Source: Nocardioidaceae bacterium (lineage in GTDB: Bacteria; Actinomycetota; Actinomycetes; Propionibacteriales; Nocardioidaceae). Taken from it: a stretch of 64,000 nucleotides of DNA. Where the stretch lies: contig CP076053.1 of assembly GCA_018672315.1 (NCBI GenBank), positions 806,001 to 870,000 on the forward strand, given 5' to 3'. The notes beneath the pieces were generated by a model. That model saw nothing but the letters and a program-made list of their open reading frames with translations, ran no database searches and was not told where the DNA came from. The translations under genes were made by a program, and so were the position numbers. Positions 1 through 8,243 of the stretch are shown here, in pieces. Each line of letters opens with the position of its first letter. The first letter of the stretch is position 1.

Positions 1-46
1 AGCGTCGATAGTACGCGGAGCCCCGGGCCCGGCGCAAAACGGCGGC

Positions 47-60
47 CGAGCCCGGGCTCG
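47..60. terminator. GC-rich palindrome downstream of rne
   Basis: A perfect 14-base palindrome (CGAGCCCGGGCTCG) lies a few bases beyond the rne stop codon. It could form the stem of a terminator or an RNA-processing hairpin. There is no T-run, so intrinsic termination is only inferred. Confidence 0.35.
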
Positions 61-66
61 CGTCCC

Positions 67-3000
67 TCAGGCGTCCTGTGCCGGGTCGCCGTCGCGGTCG
101 GCCGGCTCAGCCGGCTGCGGGGCCTCGGGATCCCCGGTCGAAGCCGTCTCGTGGGGCGCGACGGACGGCGCGGTGGTCTCGGCCTGGGCCGTGGAGGAGG
201 CCGCACGACGCCGACTCCCGCGCCGGGTCGTCGACGTGGTCGTGGTCGGGGCGGCGCTCGTGGCGCTCGTGGCGCTCGTGGCGTCGGGGCTCGTCGCCTC
301 CGCGGCGCCGGCGGCCACCGTCGGCTCGCCGGCGGACTCGGGCTGCTGCGCCGGCGACGGCGCAGCCGCGGCCTTGCGCGCCCCCGTACGCCGCGTGCTG
401 CTCGAGCGGGTGCGCTTGGCGGTCGGCACCTGCTCGGGCGCGGGGTCCGACGTCTCGGCCTGAGGCGCGTCCGCGACCGGCTCGGGCTCGGTCCCCTTCT
501 CGGTGACCGGGTCCACGGCGGGGGTCTCACCGAAGCCGTCCTCCGTCGTCGACGCCCCGTTCGGCGTCTCAGCGGGCTTGTCGTGGCGCGCCATCGCCGC
601 GAGCATCGCCGGGTCGGGCCCCTGACGCGCGGGGGCGGGGTCCTCCCCCTTCTGCGTCGAGCCACCCGAGCCGCCCTGTGGCGAGCCACCCGAGCCGTCG
701 CTCCCTCCGGAGCCGCGGCTCTTGGACGCGCGTCCACGGCCGCGTCGCTGGTCGTCCGCCGCGGGGGCGGGCTCGACGGGCTCGGCGGCGACGGTGTGGC
801 CGCGACCCTTGCAGTGCGGACAGGTCTCGCTGAAGGCCTCGAGCAGGCCTGTGCCGATGCGCTTGCGGGTCATCTGGACGAGTCCGAGGGAGGTCACCTC
901 GGCGACCTGGTGACGCGTACGGTCCCGGCCGAGGCACTCGATGAGACGGCGCAGCACCAGGTCGCGGTTGTTCTGCAGCACCATGTCGATGAAGTCCACG
1001 ACGATGATGCCGCCGATGTCACGCAGTCGCAGCTGACGGACGAGCTCCTCGGCCGCCTCGAGGTTGTTCTTGGTGACCGTCTCCTCCAGGTTGCCGCCCG
1101 ATCCGGTGAACTTGCCGGTGTTGACGTCCACCACGGTCATCGCCTCGGTGCGGTCGATGATCAGCGACCCGCCCGAGGGCAGCCAGACCTTGTGGTCCAG
1201 CGCCTTCGCGAGCTGCTCGTCGATGCGGTGCCGAGCGAAGACGTCGGCGTCGGCGTCCTGGTGGTGCTCGAGACGCTCGACGAGGTCGGGAGCCATGGTG
1301 GAGACGTAGTCGTGCACCGTCTCCCAGGCCTCGTCCCCGGACACGACCAGCGTGCCGAAGTCCTCGGTGAAGACGTCGCGGACGACCTTCAGCGTCAGGT
1401 CGGGCTCGCCGTGGAGCAGCTGCGGGGCGGTGCCCTTCGCCACCTTCTTCTCGATGGACTCCCACTGCGTCTTCAGACGCTCGACGTCGCGGGTCAGCTC
1501 GTCCTCGCTGGCACCCTCGGCGGCGGTACGCACGATCACCCCGGCGCTGCTGGGCACGATCTGCTTGAGCAGTGACTTCAGTCGGGCACGCTCGGTGTCG
1601 GGCAGCTTGCGCGAGATGCCCGAGGTGGTGCCGTCGGGCACGTACACCAGGAACCGGCCGGGCAGGCTGATCTGCCCGGTCAGCCGGGCGCCCTTCTGGC
1701 CGACGGGATCCTTGGAGACCTGCACCAGCACGGACTGGCCGGACTTCAGCACCTGCTCGATCTTGCGGGGCTGGCCCTCCTTCGCGCCCACGGCCTGCCA
1801 GTTGACCTCGCCGGCGTACAGGACGGCGTTGCGGCCCTTGCCGATGTCGATGAACGCGGCCTCCATGGAGGGCAGCACGTTCTGCACCTTGCCGAGGTAG
1901 ACGTTGCCGATCATCGAGGTCTGCGACTTGCGCGCGACGTAGTGCTCCACGAGCACCTTGTCCTCGAGCACCGCGATCTGGGTGAGGTCCTCGCCCTGGC
2001 GTACGACCATCGTGCGGTCGACGGACTCGCGCCGTGCCAGGAACTCGGCCTCGGACACGATCGGCGCCTTGCGCCGCCCCGCCTCGCGGCCCTCACGGCG
2101 GCGCTGCTTCTTCGCCTCGAGCCGTGTCGAGCCCGACAGCGAGGTGATCTCGTCCTCGGGCGAGCGGCCCTTGCGGACGCGCGTGACGGTGTTCTCCGGG
2201 TCGTCGGAGGACCCGTCGCCCGACGAGCCCGAGTCCCCCGAGCGGCGACGGCGCCGACGACGGCGCGATCCGGAACCCGAACCGGAACGCTGCTTGTCGT
2301 CGTCCCCGTCGTCCCCGTCGCTCGTGGAGTCGTTCGTGGAGTCGTTCGCTGCGTCGGTCGGGGTGTCCGTGTCGCTCGTACCCGCGGCGGTCTCGTCCGC
2401 GCCCTTGCCACTCGTCCTGCCACCCGACTTGTTGCCCGACTTGCCACTCGACTTGTTGCCGGACTTGCTGCCGGTGTCCTCGCCCGGGGTCTCGCCGTCG
2501 GCGTCGGACCGCTCGGACGTGCGGGACGACTCGTCCCGGGCGGAGCCGTCGTCACCGGATCCGGCGGACTCGTCGTCCGTGTCGCCGCCCTCGCCGCCCT
2601 CGCCGCTCGAGCCGCTCGAGCCGCCGCGACCACGGCGCCGACGACGGCCGCCGCGGCGACGGCGACGGCGAGCCGGCTTGTCCTCGTCGGAGTCGTCGTC
2701 GGTCTCAGTCGTGTCGCCCGTGTCCGTCGAGTCCTTGGAGTCCTTGGAGTCCTTGGAGTCCTTGGAGTCCTCGGCCTGGTCCGCCCCGGTCTGCGCGACC
2801 TCGCGGGTCCCGGACCCAGCGCTCTCGTCGACCTCGTCGGCCTCCTCGACTTCGGCGGGGCCGGCTTCGCCACCAGCCGACGGAGCAGACACACCGGCCG
2901 CGGCTGCGGTCGTCGCCTGGGCCGTGTCGGGCGCCTGGAAGACGACGCCCGTGGACGAGGCTCCTCGCGACCGACGGGTGCGCGTGGTCGTACGCGTCGT

Positions 3001-3681
3001 CGTCACGGCCGTGGGCTGCTCGGCCGGTCGCTCCTCGGTGGCTTCCGGCGTCTCGGTGGTCTCCGGCGTCTCGGCGTCCTCCGCCACGAGGGCGGCGGCC
3101 TCCGTGGTCGCTGCCTCCTCGGCCTCGGCGGCGGCTTCGACCGGCTGCTCGGCCCCCTCGATGCCGGCGGACCCGCTGGACGGGTTGGACTCGGCGGCCG
3201 CCGAGGTGCGGCGGCGGCTGCCACCGCTGCCCCGCGTACGCGATGAGGTCGTCGTGGTACCGACCGCGGAGCTGGCGGCGGTGGTGACCGGCTCGGTGGA
3301 CTCCTCGCCGTCCTCGCGGCCCCCGGCGTCGTCCCCGGCGTCGTCCCCGGCGCTCAGGACCGAGGCCGGAGCAGGTGCGGCGGACTTGCGGGCGGCACGG
3401 CGGCGGGTCGTCGTACGGGTGGTCGTGGCCGGAGCCTCGTCGGTGGCCTCGGGCGCCTCGGGGGCCGCGTCCGGCACCGAGGAGTCCGCCGGGGCGGCGG
3501 TGGCCTCGGTGGCGGGCTCCTCGACGGCCGTCTCCGGCAGCGCGGGGGGCTCCGGCGCGGCGGCCTTCGTCGTACGCCGCCGTCGGGTCGTCTTCTTGAC
3601 GGCGGGGGCGGACTCGCCACTCCCGCCCGGACCGGCGGCCCCTTCGTCGTTGCCGGCTTCGTTCTGCTGGTCCTCGAGCAT
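67..3681 (-). CDS. rne: Ribonuclease E/G with long disordered N-terminal region
   Basis: Endoribonuclease of the RNase E/G family, which processes rRNA and mRNA and nucleates RNA decay. The 1204-residue protein has a roughly 550-residue low-complexity N-terminus rich in Ala/Glu/Thr and Arg clusters. An S1 domain follows from about residue 589, then the DNase I-like catalytic segment with VVDFIDM near residue 890, and the zinc-link CPHC at residues 954-957. After this comes another disordered tail with repeated Thr-Arg-Arg motifs. Actinobacterial homologues typically carry the disordered arms on both sides of the core. The ATG is preceded by a GGAGAG ribosome site. In related genomes rplU-rpmA-obg follow downstream, which would lie just outside the window. 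Disordered arms contain 9-bp tandem repeats. Confidence 0.93.
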   Translation of the reverse strand: MLEDQQNEAGNDEGAAGPGGSGESAPAVKKTTRRRRTTKAAAPEPPALPETAVEEPATEATAAPADSSVPDAAPEAPEATDEAPATTTRTTTRRRAARKSAAPAPASVLSAGDDAGDDAGGREDGEESTEPVTTAASSAVGTTTTSSRTRGSGGSRRRTSAAAESNPSSGSAGIEGAEQPVEAAAEAEEAATTEAAALVAEDAETPETTETPEATEERPAEQPTAVTTTRTTTRTRRSRGASSTGVVFQAPDTAQATTAAAAGVSAPSAGGEAGPAEVEEADEVDESAGSGTREVAQTGADQAEDSKDSKDSKDSKDSTDTGDTTETDDDSDEDKPARRRRRRGGRRRRRGRGGSSGSSGEGGEGGDTDDESAGSGDDGSARDESSRTSERSDADGETPGEDTGSKSGNKSSGKSGNKSGGRTSGKGADETAAGTSDTDTPTDAANDSTNDSTSDGDDGDDDKQRSGSGSGSRRRRRRRRSGDSGSSGDGSSDDPENTVTRVRKGRSPEDEITSLSGSTRLEAKKQRRREGREAGRRKAPIVSEAEFLARRESVDRTMVVRQGEDLTQIAVLEDKVLVEHYVARKSQTSMIGNVYLGKVQNVLPSMEAAFIDIGKGRNAVLYAGEVNWQAVGAKEGQPRKIEQVLKSGQSVLVQVSKDPVGQKGARLTGQISLPGRFLVYVPDGTTSGISRKLPDTERARLKSLLKQIVPSSAGVIVRTAAEGASEDELTRDVERLKTQWESIEKKVAKGTAPQLLHGEPDLTLKVVRDVFTEDFGTLVVSGDEAWETVHDYVSTMAPDLVERLEHHQDADADVFARHRIDEQLAKALDHKVWLPSGGSLIIDRTEAMTVVDVNTGKFTGSGGNLEETVTKNNLEAAEELVRQLRLRDIGGIIVVDFIDMVLQNNRDLVLRRLIECLGRDRTRHQVAEVTSLGLVQMTRKRIGTGLLEAFSETCPHCKGRGHTVAAEPVEPAPAADDQRRGRGRASKSRGSGGSDGSGGSPQGGSGGSTQKGEDPAPARQGPDPAMLAAMARHDKPAETPNGASTTEDGFGETPAVDPVTEKGTEPEPVADAPQAETSDPAPEQVPTAKRTRSSSTRRTGARKAAAAPSPAQQPESAGEPTVAAGAAEATSPDATSATSATSAAPTTTTSTTRRGSRRRAASSTAQAETTAPSVAPHETASTGDPEAPQPAEPADRDGDPAQDA
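253..279. repeat. 9-bp tandem repeat in rne C-terminal arm
   Basis: Three perfect copies of GGCGCTCGT in tandem, encoding a repeated Ala-Thr-Ser tract in the disordered C-terminal arm of RNase E/G. Being in-frame, it is likely to vary in copy number. Confidence 0.85.
2731..2766. repeat. 9-bp tandem repeat in rne N-terminal arm
   Basis: Four perfect copies of GTCCTTGGA encode a repeated Asp-Ser-Lys unit in the disordered N-terminal arm. The period is a multiple of three, so slippage would keep the frame. Confidence 0.9.
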
Positions 3682-4031
3682 GTGCTCTCCTGCCCGAGGT
3701 GCCCGGCGTCCTCGGGTCCGTGTCGTGTCGCCGTGCCCGGTGGGGCCGACTCAAGCCTGTGGTGGGCCGCGCGCAGCTGGTGCTGCCGGCGGCTGCGGCG
3801 ACGTCGTGGCACCTCCGCGAACGGTGCCTCACCGCGGTCAGCGGTCCACCCCTGTCACCGGTGGACCCACGTCGCGGTCAGTGCCCGCCCGTCGGACGTG
3901 TCGCGCGGGTGCGCGCCCCGTCGTCGACGCATCCCGGCCGCCGCCGGGCGGCGGTCAGGATCGGGGCCAGTATCGCACAGGTCACGCCGACGGCCGAGGA
4001 CGCCGGACTCGCGACGTCGCCTCGTCGCGGC
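3682..4031 (-). promoter_or_regulatory. 350-bp rne upstream region
   Basis: I see no gene in this stretch; it should hold the rne promoter and a long 5' leader. It contains an 8-bp perfect inverted repeat (GGTCCACC at 3843-3850 with GGTGGACC at 3860-3867) and a CCGCCGCCGGGCGGCGG-type stem near 3935-3955. A minus-strand GATACT at about 3969-3974 could be a -10 element. RNase E genes of other bacteria autoregulate through their 5' UTR; whether that happens here is inference. Confidence 0.4.
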
Positions 4032-4739
4032 TCAGGCCTCCGAGGGGGCGAGTGGGTCGCCGATGGTTCCCTGGTCGCTCAGCGGACCCTGGCGCAGACG
4101 GTGCGGCCTCACGGTCGCCGGTTCGGGCATGCCGCACCTGACCAGCCCTTTCACCACGTCGTCGGGGCGTACGGCCGGGGTGCCGTGTCGGAGCCCCACA
4201 CCGATGGTGAGCGGCTGCACGACGTCGAGGGCGAGCACGGCCTCGCGGACGTCGAACTCGCGCAACCCGCGCTTCGTCATGCGCTCGACCAGCACCTCGG
4301 GTGCGGCCAGGAGAGCCGCGACGGCCCCGTCGAGGGCCGTGGGCTCGACGCCGCCCAGGGTGACGTGCCACTCCGAGGCCTGCAGCAGATCGGCCAGCGA
4401 CCCGCCGGGGCTCACGGCCGCCTCCACGATGTCCAGGCCCGGCGGCAGCGCCTCGTCGACAGCGGCACGCACCTGTTCGGGGTCGACCTCGGTGGCCAGC
4501 CCGATCTCGACGTACTCCGCCTCCGACGCAGCACCCGTCGGCGCGGCATTGGCGTAGGAGATGCGCGGATGGGGGTGGAACCCGGAGGAGTAGGCCATGG
4601 GCACCGCAGCGCGCTTCAGCGCCCGCTCGAAGGCGCGCGAGAAGTCGCGGTGGCTGGAGAAGCGGAGTCGACCGGTCTTGGTGTAGCGCAGCCGGACCTT
4701 CTGCACCGGCGGCGGCTGCTGGGGAGGCTGTTCACGCAC
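4032..4739 (-). CDS. TIGR03936-family radical SAM-associated protein (DUF2344)
   Basis: Conserved protein of unknown biochemical role that pairs with, or is fused to, the TIGR03960 B12-binding radical SAM enzyme in many bacteria. The family signature is visible: RLRYTKTGRLRFSSHRD near the N-terminus, then a GFHPHPRISYANAAPTG segment. There is no iron-sulfur cysteine cluster, as expected for the accessory half. I chose the GTG at 4739 (235 aa) because TATCGT, a good actinobacterial -10, ends seven bases upstream, which implies a leaderless mRNA. A longer reading to 4778 exists but would swallow that promoter. Its partner lies at 6108-8117 with a divergent MFS gene between; rne follows downstream on the same strand. 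Confidence 0.85.
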   Translation of the reverse strand: MREQPPQQPPPVQKVRLRYTKTGRLRFSSHRDFSRAFERALKRAAVPMAYSSGFHPHPRISYANAAPTGAASEAEYVEIGLATEVDPEQVRAAVDEALPPGLDIVEAAVSPGGSLADLLQASEWHVTLGGVEPTALDGAVAALLAAPEVLVERMTKRGLREFDVREAVLALDVVQPLTIGVGLRHGTPAVRPDDVVKGLVRCGMPEPATVRPHRLRQGPLSDQGTIGDPLAPSEA

Positions 4740-4746
4740 CGTCCGG

Positions 4747-4752
4747 ACGATA
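4747..4752 (-). promoter_or_regulatory. -10 element for the TIGR03936 gene
   Basis: TATCGT ends seven bases before the GTG at 4739, the spacing of a leaderless transcript. This element decides the start call. Confidence 0.6.
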
Positions 4753-4793
4753 CGGCCCCCCGCCGTGCGCCGGCCCACTCGACCGGGCAGGGT

Positions 4794-6080
4794 ATGGCGG
4801 TGACCACAGATGCGACCGCGGGCCGGCGCGCCTCCCCCGGGCCGGCCGAGCGCTCCCGCGCGTACGCCGTGCTGCTCGTCGTCGCGATCGTCGCCGTCAG
4901 CCTGAACCTGCGACCCGCCGCGGTCTCCGTCGGTCCGGTGCTGACCGAGATCCGTGACGGTCTGGGCATCTCACCGCTGGTCGCGGGTGTACTCACCACG
5001 CTGCCGGTGGTGGCGTTCGCCGTGCTCGGACTGGGGGCGCCGCGCGCCGCACGCGTGCTCGGGCTGCACCGCACGATGCTGCTCAGCCTCGTCCTCACCA
5101 CGCTCGGTCTGGTCGGACGCAGCCTGGTCAGCGGTCAGGTCGCCTTCCTCGTGCTGAGCCTGCTGGCGCTCTCGGGCGCGGCGGCGGCGAACATCCTGGT
5201 GCCGTCCCTGGTGAAGGTCCACTTCCCCGACCGCATCGGGACCCTCACCGCCGTCTACTCCACCGCCCTGGCGATCGGTCTCACGGCCGCGAGCGTGGCC
5301 ACCGTGCCCCTCGGCGAGAACCTCGCCGGCGTCCTCGGCGACGAGTCGGCGGGCGGATGGCGTACGGCCCTGGGGTCCTGGGCGATCCTCGCCGCGGTCG
5401 CGGCGATGCCGTGGCTCGGTCTCGTACGTCGCGAGGTCGTCCCGCGCGAGGAGGGATCGGCCATCTCGGTGGCGGACGCGGCCCGCACCTCCCTCGGGCG
5501 GCGCATGGCGTTGTTCTTCGCGCTGCAGTCCTTCCAGGCCTACAGCGTGTTCGGGTGGTTCGCCGAGGTCTACCGCGACGCCGGGTTCTCCGCGGGCGAG
5601 GCCGGCCTCCTGCTCGGTGTGATCACGGGGCTGGGCATCCCGGTGAGCTTCATCGTCCCCTCGGTCGCCGCACGGCTGGACGACCAGCGCCTGCTCATCG
5701 TCGGCATCATGGCGTGCGGTCCCGTCGCCTACCTCGGGCTCACGTTCGCGCCGACGACGGTGCCGTACGCCTGGGCGGTGCTGACCGGTGTCAGCCTCGC
5801 GGCGTTCCCGCTGATCCTCGTGCTGATCGGGATGCGGGCGCGTACGTCGGAGGGCACGGCGGCCCTGTCGGGGTTCACGCAGTCGGCGGGCTACGCGATG
5901 GCCGCGCTCGGCCCCTTCGCCGTCGGCGCGATGCGCGACGCCAGCGGGGGGTGGACCCTGCCGCTGCTGGTGATGACGGTCCTGCTGGTGCCCCAGCTGA
6001 TCATCGGCCTGACCGTCGCGAAGCCGGAGTTCATCGAGGACGAGCTGCCGTCAGCCGATGGTCGAGCAGCGAGCCGCTGA
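4794..6080 (+). CDS. MFS transporter, CynX/NimT (cyanate permease-like) family
   Basis: Twelve-helix major facilitator of 428 aa. The N-terminal helix contains the family-typical SLNLRPAAVSVGPVL segment. Later helices include a FALQSFQAYSVFGWFAEVYRDAGFS stretch characteristic of CynX/NimT-like carriers. Members transport cyanate, 2-nitroimidazole or other small anions or drugs; the substrate here cannot be told. The reading frame stays open for 365 codons upstream, but that part is the antisense of the TIGR03936 gene, so ATG 4794 is used. The gene sits alone on the plus strand between the two halves of the radical SAM pair. Its last residues (DGRAASR) are encoded by a dispersed palindromic repeat, which suggests the repeat landed on the gene's 3' end. 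Confidence 0.82.
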   Translation: MAVTTDATAGRRASPGPAERSRAYAVLLVVAIVAVSLNLRPAAVSVGPVLTEIRDGLGISPLVAGVLTTLPVVAFAVLGLGAPRAARVLGLHRTMLLSLVLTTLGLVGRSLVSGQVAFLVLSLLALSGAAAANILVPSLVKVHFPDRIGTLTAVYSTALAIGLTAASVATVPLGENLAGVLGDESAGGWRTALGSWAILAAVAAMPWLGLVRREVVPREEGSAISVADAARTSLGRRMALFFALQSFQAYSVFGWFAEVYRDAGFSAGEAGLLLGVITGLGIPVSFIVPSVAARLDDQRLLIVGIMACGPVAYLGLTFAPTTVPYAWAVLTGVSLAAFPLILVLIGMRARTSEGTAALSGFTQSAGYAMAALGPFAVGAMRDASGGWTLPLLVMTVLLVPQLIIGLTVAKPEFIEDELPSADGRAASR

Positions 6081-6094
6081 GCGGCTGCGAGACC
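6057..6094. repeat. Dispersed palindromic repeat, copy 1
   Basis: GGTCGAGCAGCGAG followed by a CCGCTGAGCGG core and GCGAGACC. It shares the GGTCGAG-AGCGAG left arm with copies at 33235-33278 and 33956-34000. This copy overlaps the MFS stop codon. Confidence 0.6.
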
Positions 6095-6107
6095 GAGCGG
6101 CAGACCG

Positions 6108-8117
6108 TCAGACGACGGACAACGGCAGCAGCTTCTGACCCGTCGGACCGATCTGGATGTCGGTGCCCATCTCGGGGCAGACGCCGCAGTCGTAGCAGGG
6201 GGTCCAGCGGCAGTCCTCGACGTCCTCGACGGCGTCGGGGTTCTCGGCGGCATCGAGGGCCTGCTCCCAGTCGTCCCAGAGCCAGTCCTTGTCGAGGCCG
6301 GAGTCGAGGTGGTCCCAGGGCAGGACCTCCTCCAGGCTGCGCTCGCGAGTCGTGTACCAGGCGACGTCGACGCCGGTGCCGGCCAGACCGACCTCGGCCG
6401 CGGACATCCAGCGGTCGTAGGAGAAGTGCTCGCTCCAACCGTCGAAGCGACCGCCGTCGCGCCACACCTGCTCGATGACGGCGCCGACCCGGCGATCCCC
6501 GCGTGAGAGCAGTCCCTCGACGATGCCGGGCTTGCCGTCGTGGTAGCGGAAGCCGATGGCACGGCCGTACTTCTTGTCGCTGCGCACCGACTCCCGCAGG
6601 GCCGTGAGCCGCTCGTCGGTGGTCTCGTGGTCGAGCTGGGCCGCCCACTGGAACGGGGTGTGGGGCTTCGGCACGAAGCCGCCGATGGACACGGTGCAGC
6701 GGATGTCGTTGCGTCCGGAGACCTCGCGGCCGGTCTTGATGACCTTCTTGGCGAGGTCGGCGATGCCGAGCACGTCCTCGTCGCGCTCGGTGGGGAGACC
6801 GCACATGAAGTACAGCTTCACCTGCCGCCAGCCGTGGGAGTACGCCGCGGCGACCGTACGGATCAGGTCCTCCTCGGTCACCGCCTTGTTGATGACCTTG
6901 CGCATCCGCTCGCTGCCGCCCTCGGGGGCGAAGGTCAGGCCGGAGCGGCGCCCGTTGCGGGAGAACTCGTTGGCCAGCGTGATGTTGAAGGCGTCGACCC
7001 GGGTCGAGGGCAGCGACAGCGAGACGTTGGAGCCCTCGTAGCGGTCGGCCAGCCCCGTGGCGACGTCGCCGATCTCGGTGTGGTCGGCGGAGCTCAACGA
7101 GAGCAGTCCGACCTCCTCGAAGCCGGTCTTCTTGATGCCGTTGTCGACCATCCTGCCGATGGTGTCGATCGACCGCTCGCGCACCGGGCGCGTGATCATG
7201 CCCGCCTGGCAGAAACGGCATCCACGGGTGCAGCCACGGAAGATCTCGACGGAGTAGCGCTCGTGCACGGTCTCGGCCAGCGGCACCAGCGGGTTCGCCG
7301 GGTACGGCCAGGCGTCGAGGTCCATCAGCGTGTGCTTGCGGATGCGCTCGGGCACGCCCGGCACCGTGGGAGTCACCGAGGCAATCGTGCCGTCCTCGGC
7401 GTACGTCACCTCGTGGAAGGCCGGCACGTACACCGACCCGGACACCGTGAGCCGGCGCAGCAGCTCCTGGCGCGGCGTGAGTGAGCCGTCCTCGGAGCCG
7501 GGCCGACCCTGCTCCTTCCACTCGCGGACGACGTCGCTGATGTGCAGCACGACCTCCTCCCCGTCGCCCACCACGGCGGCGTCGAGGAAGTCGGCGACGG
7601 GCTCGGGGTTGAAGGCCGCGTGGCCTCCGGCGATGACGAGCGGCTCGTCGGTGCGGTCGCGAGCGTGCAGCGGGATGCCAGCGAGGTCCAGCGCGGTGAG
7701 CATGTTGGTGTAGCCCAGCTCGGTGGAGAAGCTGATGCCCAGCAGGTCGAAGTCGCCGACCGCGCGGTGGGAGTCCACGGTGAATTGCGGGACGGCGGCC
7801 TCGCGCATGCGGTCCTCGAGGTCGCGCCACACCGAGTAGGTGCGCTCGGCCAGGATCCAGTCGCGCTCGTTGAGCACCTCGTACAGGATCTGGACGCCCT
7901 GGTTGGGCAGCCCCACCTCGTACGCGTCGGGATACATCAGCGCCCACCGCACCCGCTCGGCGCCCGACGCATCGCACCACGACTTCGTGACCGCGTTGAG
8001 CTCGCCGCCGACGTACTGGATCGGCTTCTGCACGTGCGGCAGGAGAGCCTCGAGAGAAGCGAAGACGGAGTCGCCGGGTCGGTGGACCGGGGTGGGACGG
8101 TCGGGCGCGATGGTCAT
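6108..8117 (-). CDS. TIGR03960-family B12-binding radical SAM protein
   Basis: Radical SAM enzyme of 669 aa with an N-terminal cobalamin-binding-like region and the [4Fe-4S] motif CTRGCRFC at C296, C300 and C303. A cysteine-rich tail (CYDCGVCPE near residue 650) may hold another metal or cluster. The early RVRWALMYPDAYEVG stretch is typical of the family. The physiological reaction is not established. Its usual companion, TIGR03936, is encoded 1.4 kb downstream beyond an opposing MFS gene; in many bacteria the two are fused or directly adjacent and lie next to rne/rng and rplU. A GGAGG-type ribosome site precedes the ATG (CCTCCGGAGGCTC immediately upstream). Confidence 0.9.
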   Translation of the reverse strand: MTIAPDRPTPVHRPGDSVFASLEALLPHVQKPIQYVGGELNAVTKSWCDASGAERVRWALMYPDAYEVGLPNQGVQILYEVLNERDWILAERTYSVWRDLEDRMREAAVPQFTVDSHRAVGDFDLLGISFSTELGYTNMLTALDLAGIPLHARDRTDEPLVIAGGHAAFNPEPVADFLDAAVVGDGEEVVLHISDVVREWKEQGRPGSEDGSLTPRQELLRRLTVSGSVYVPAFHEVTYAEDGTIASVTPTVPGVPERIRKHTLMDLDAWPYPANPLVPLAETVHERYSVEIFRGCTRGCRFCQAGMITRPVRERSIDTIGRMVDNGIKKTGFEEVGLLSLSSADHTEIGDVATGLADRYEGSNVSLSLPSTRVDAFNITLANEFSRNGRRSGLTFAPEGGSERMRKVINKAVTEEDLIRTVAAAYSHGWRQVKLYFMCGLPTERDEDVLGIADLAKKVIKTGREVSGRNDIRCTVSIGGFVPKPHTPFQWAAQLDHETTDERLTALRESVRSDKKYGRAIGFRYHDGKPGIVEGLLSRGDRRVGAVIEQVWRDGGRFDGWSEHFSYDRWMSAAEVGLAGTGVDVAWYTTRERSLEEVLPWDHLDSGLDKDWLWDDWEQALDAAENPDAVEDVEDCRWTPCYDCGVCPEMGTDIQIGPTGQKLLPLSVV

Positions 8118-8243
8118 CCGTGAGCCTCCGGAGGATCGGGTGCGAGATCGGGGGCCTGACGCGCGTCGACCGGGCGTGGGACGCAGCGTGCGGCAGGTGC
8201 CAAGGGTACGTGCGCTCGGGCGGGCAGGCGAACCGTCGACCGG

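Noticed and set aside
1958-4141. Long open frame of more than 700 codons on the plus strand opposite rne
   Set aside because: Low-complexity Ser/Pro/Arg-rich translation with no domain; a by-product of high GC and the strong rne frame on the other strand.
3699-4793. 365-codon N-terminal extension of the MFS gene
   Set aside because: It is antisense to the TIGR03936 gene and has no membrane or domain features; the first transporter helix begins after ATG 4794.
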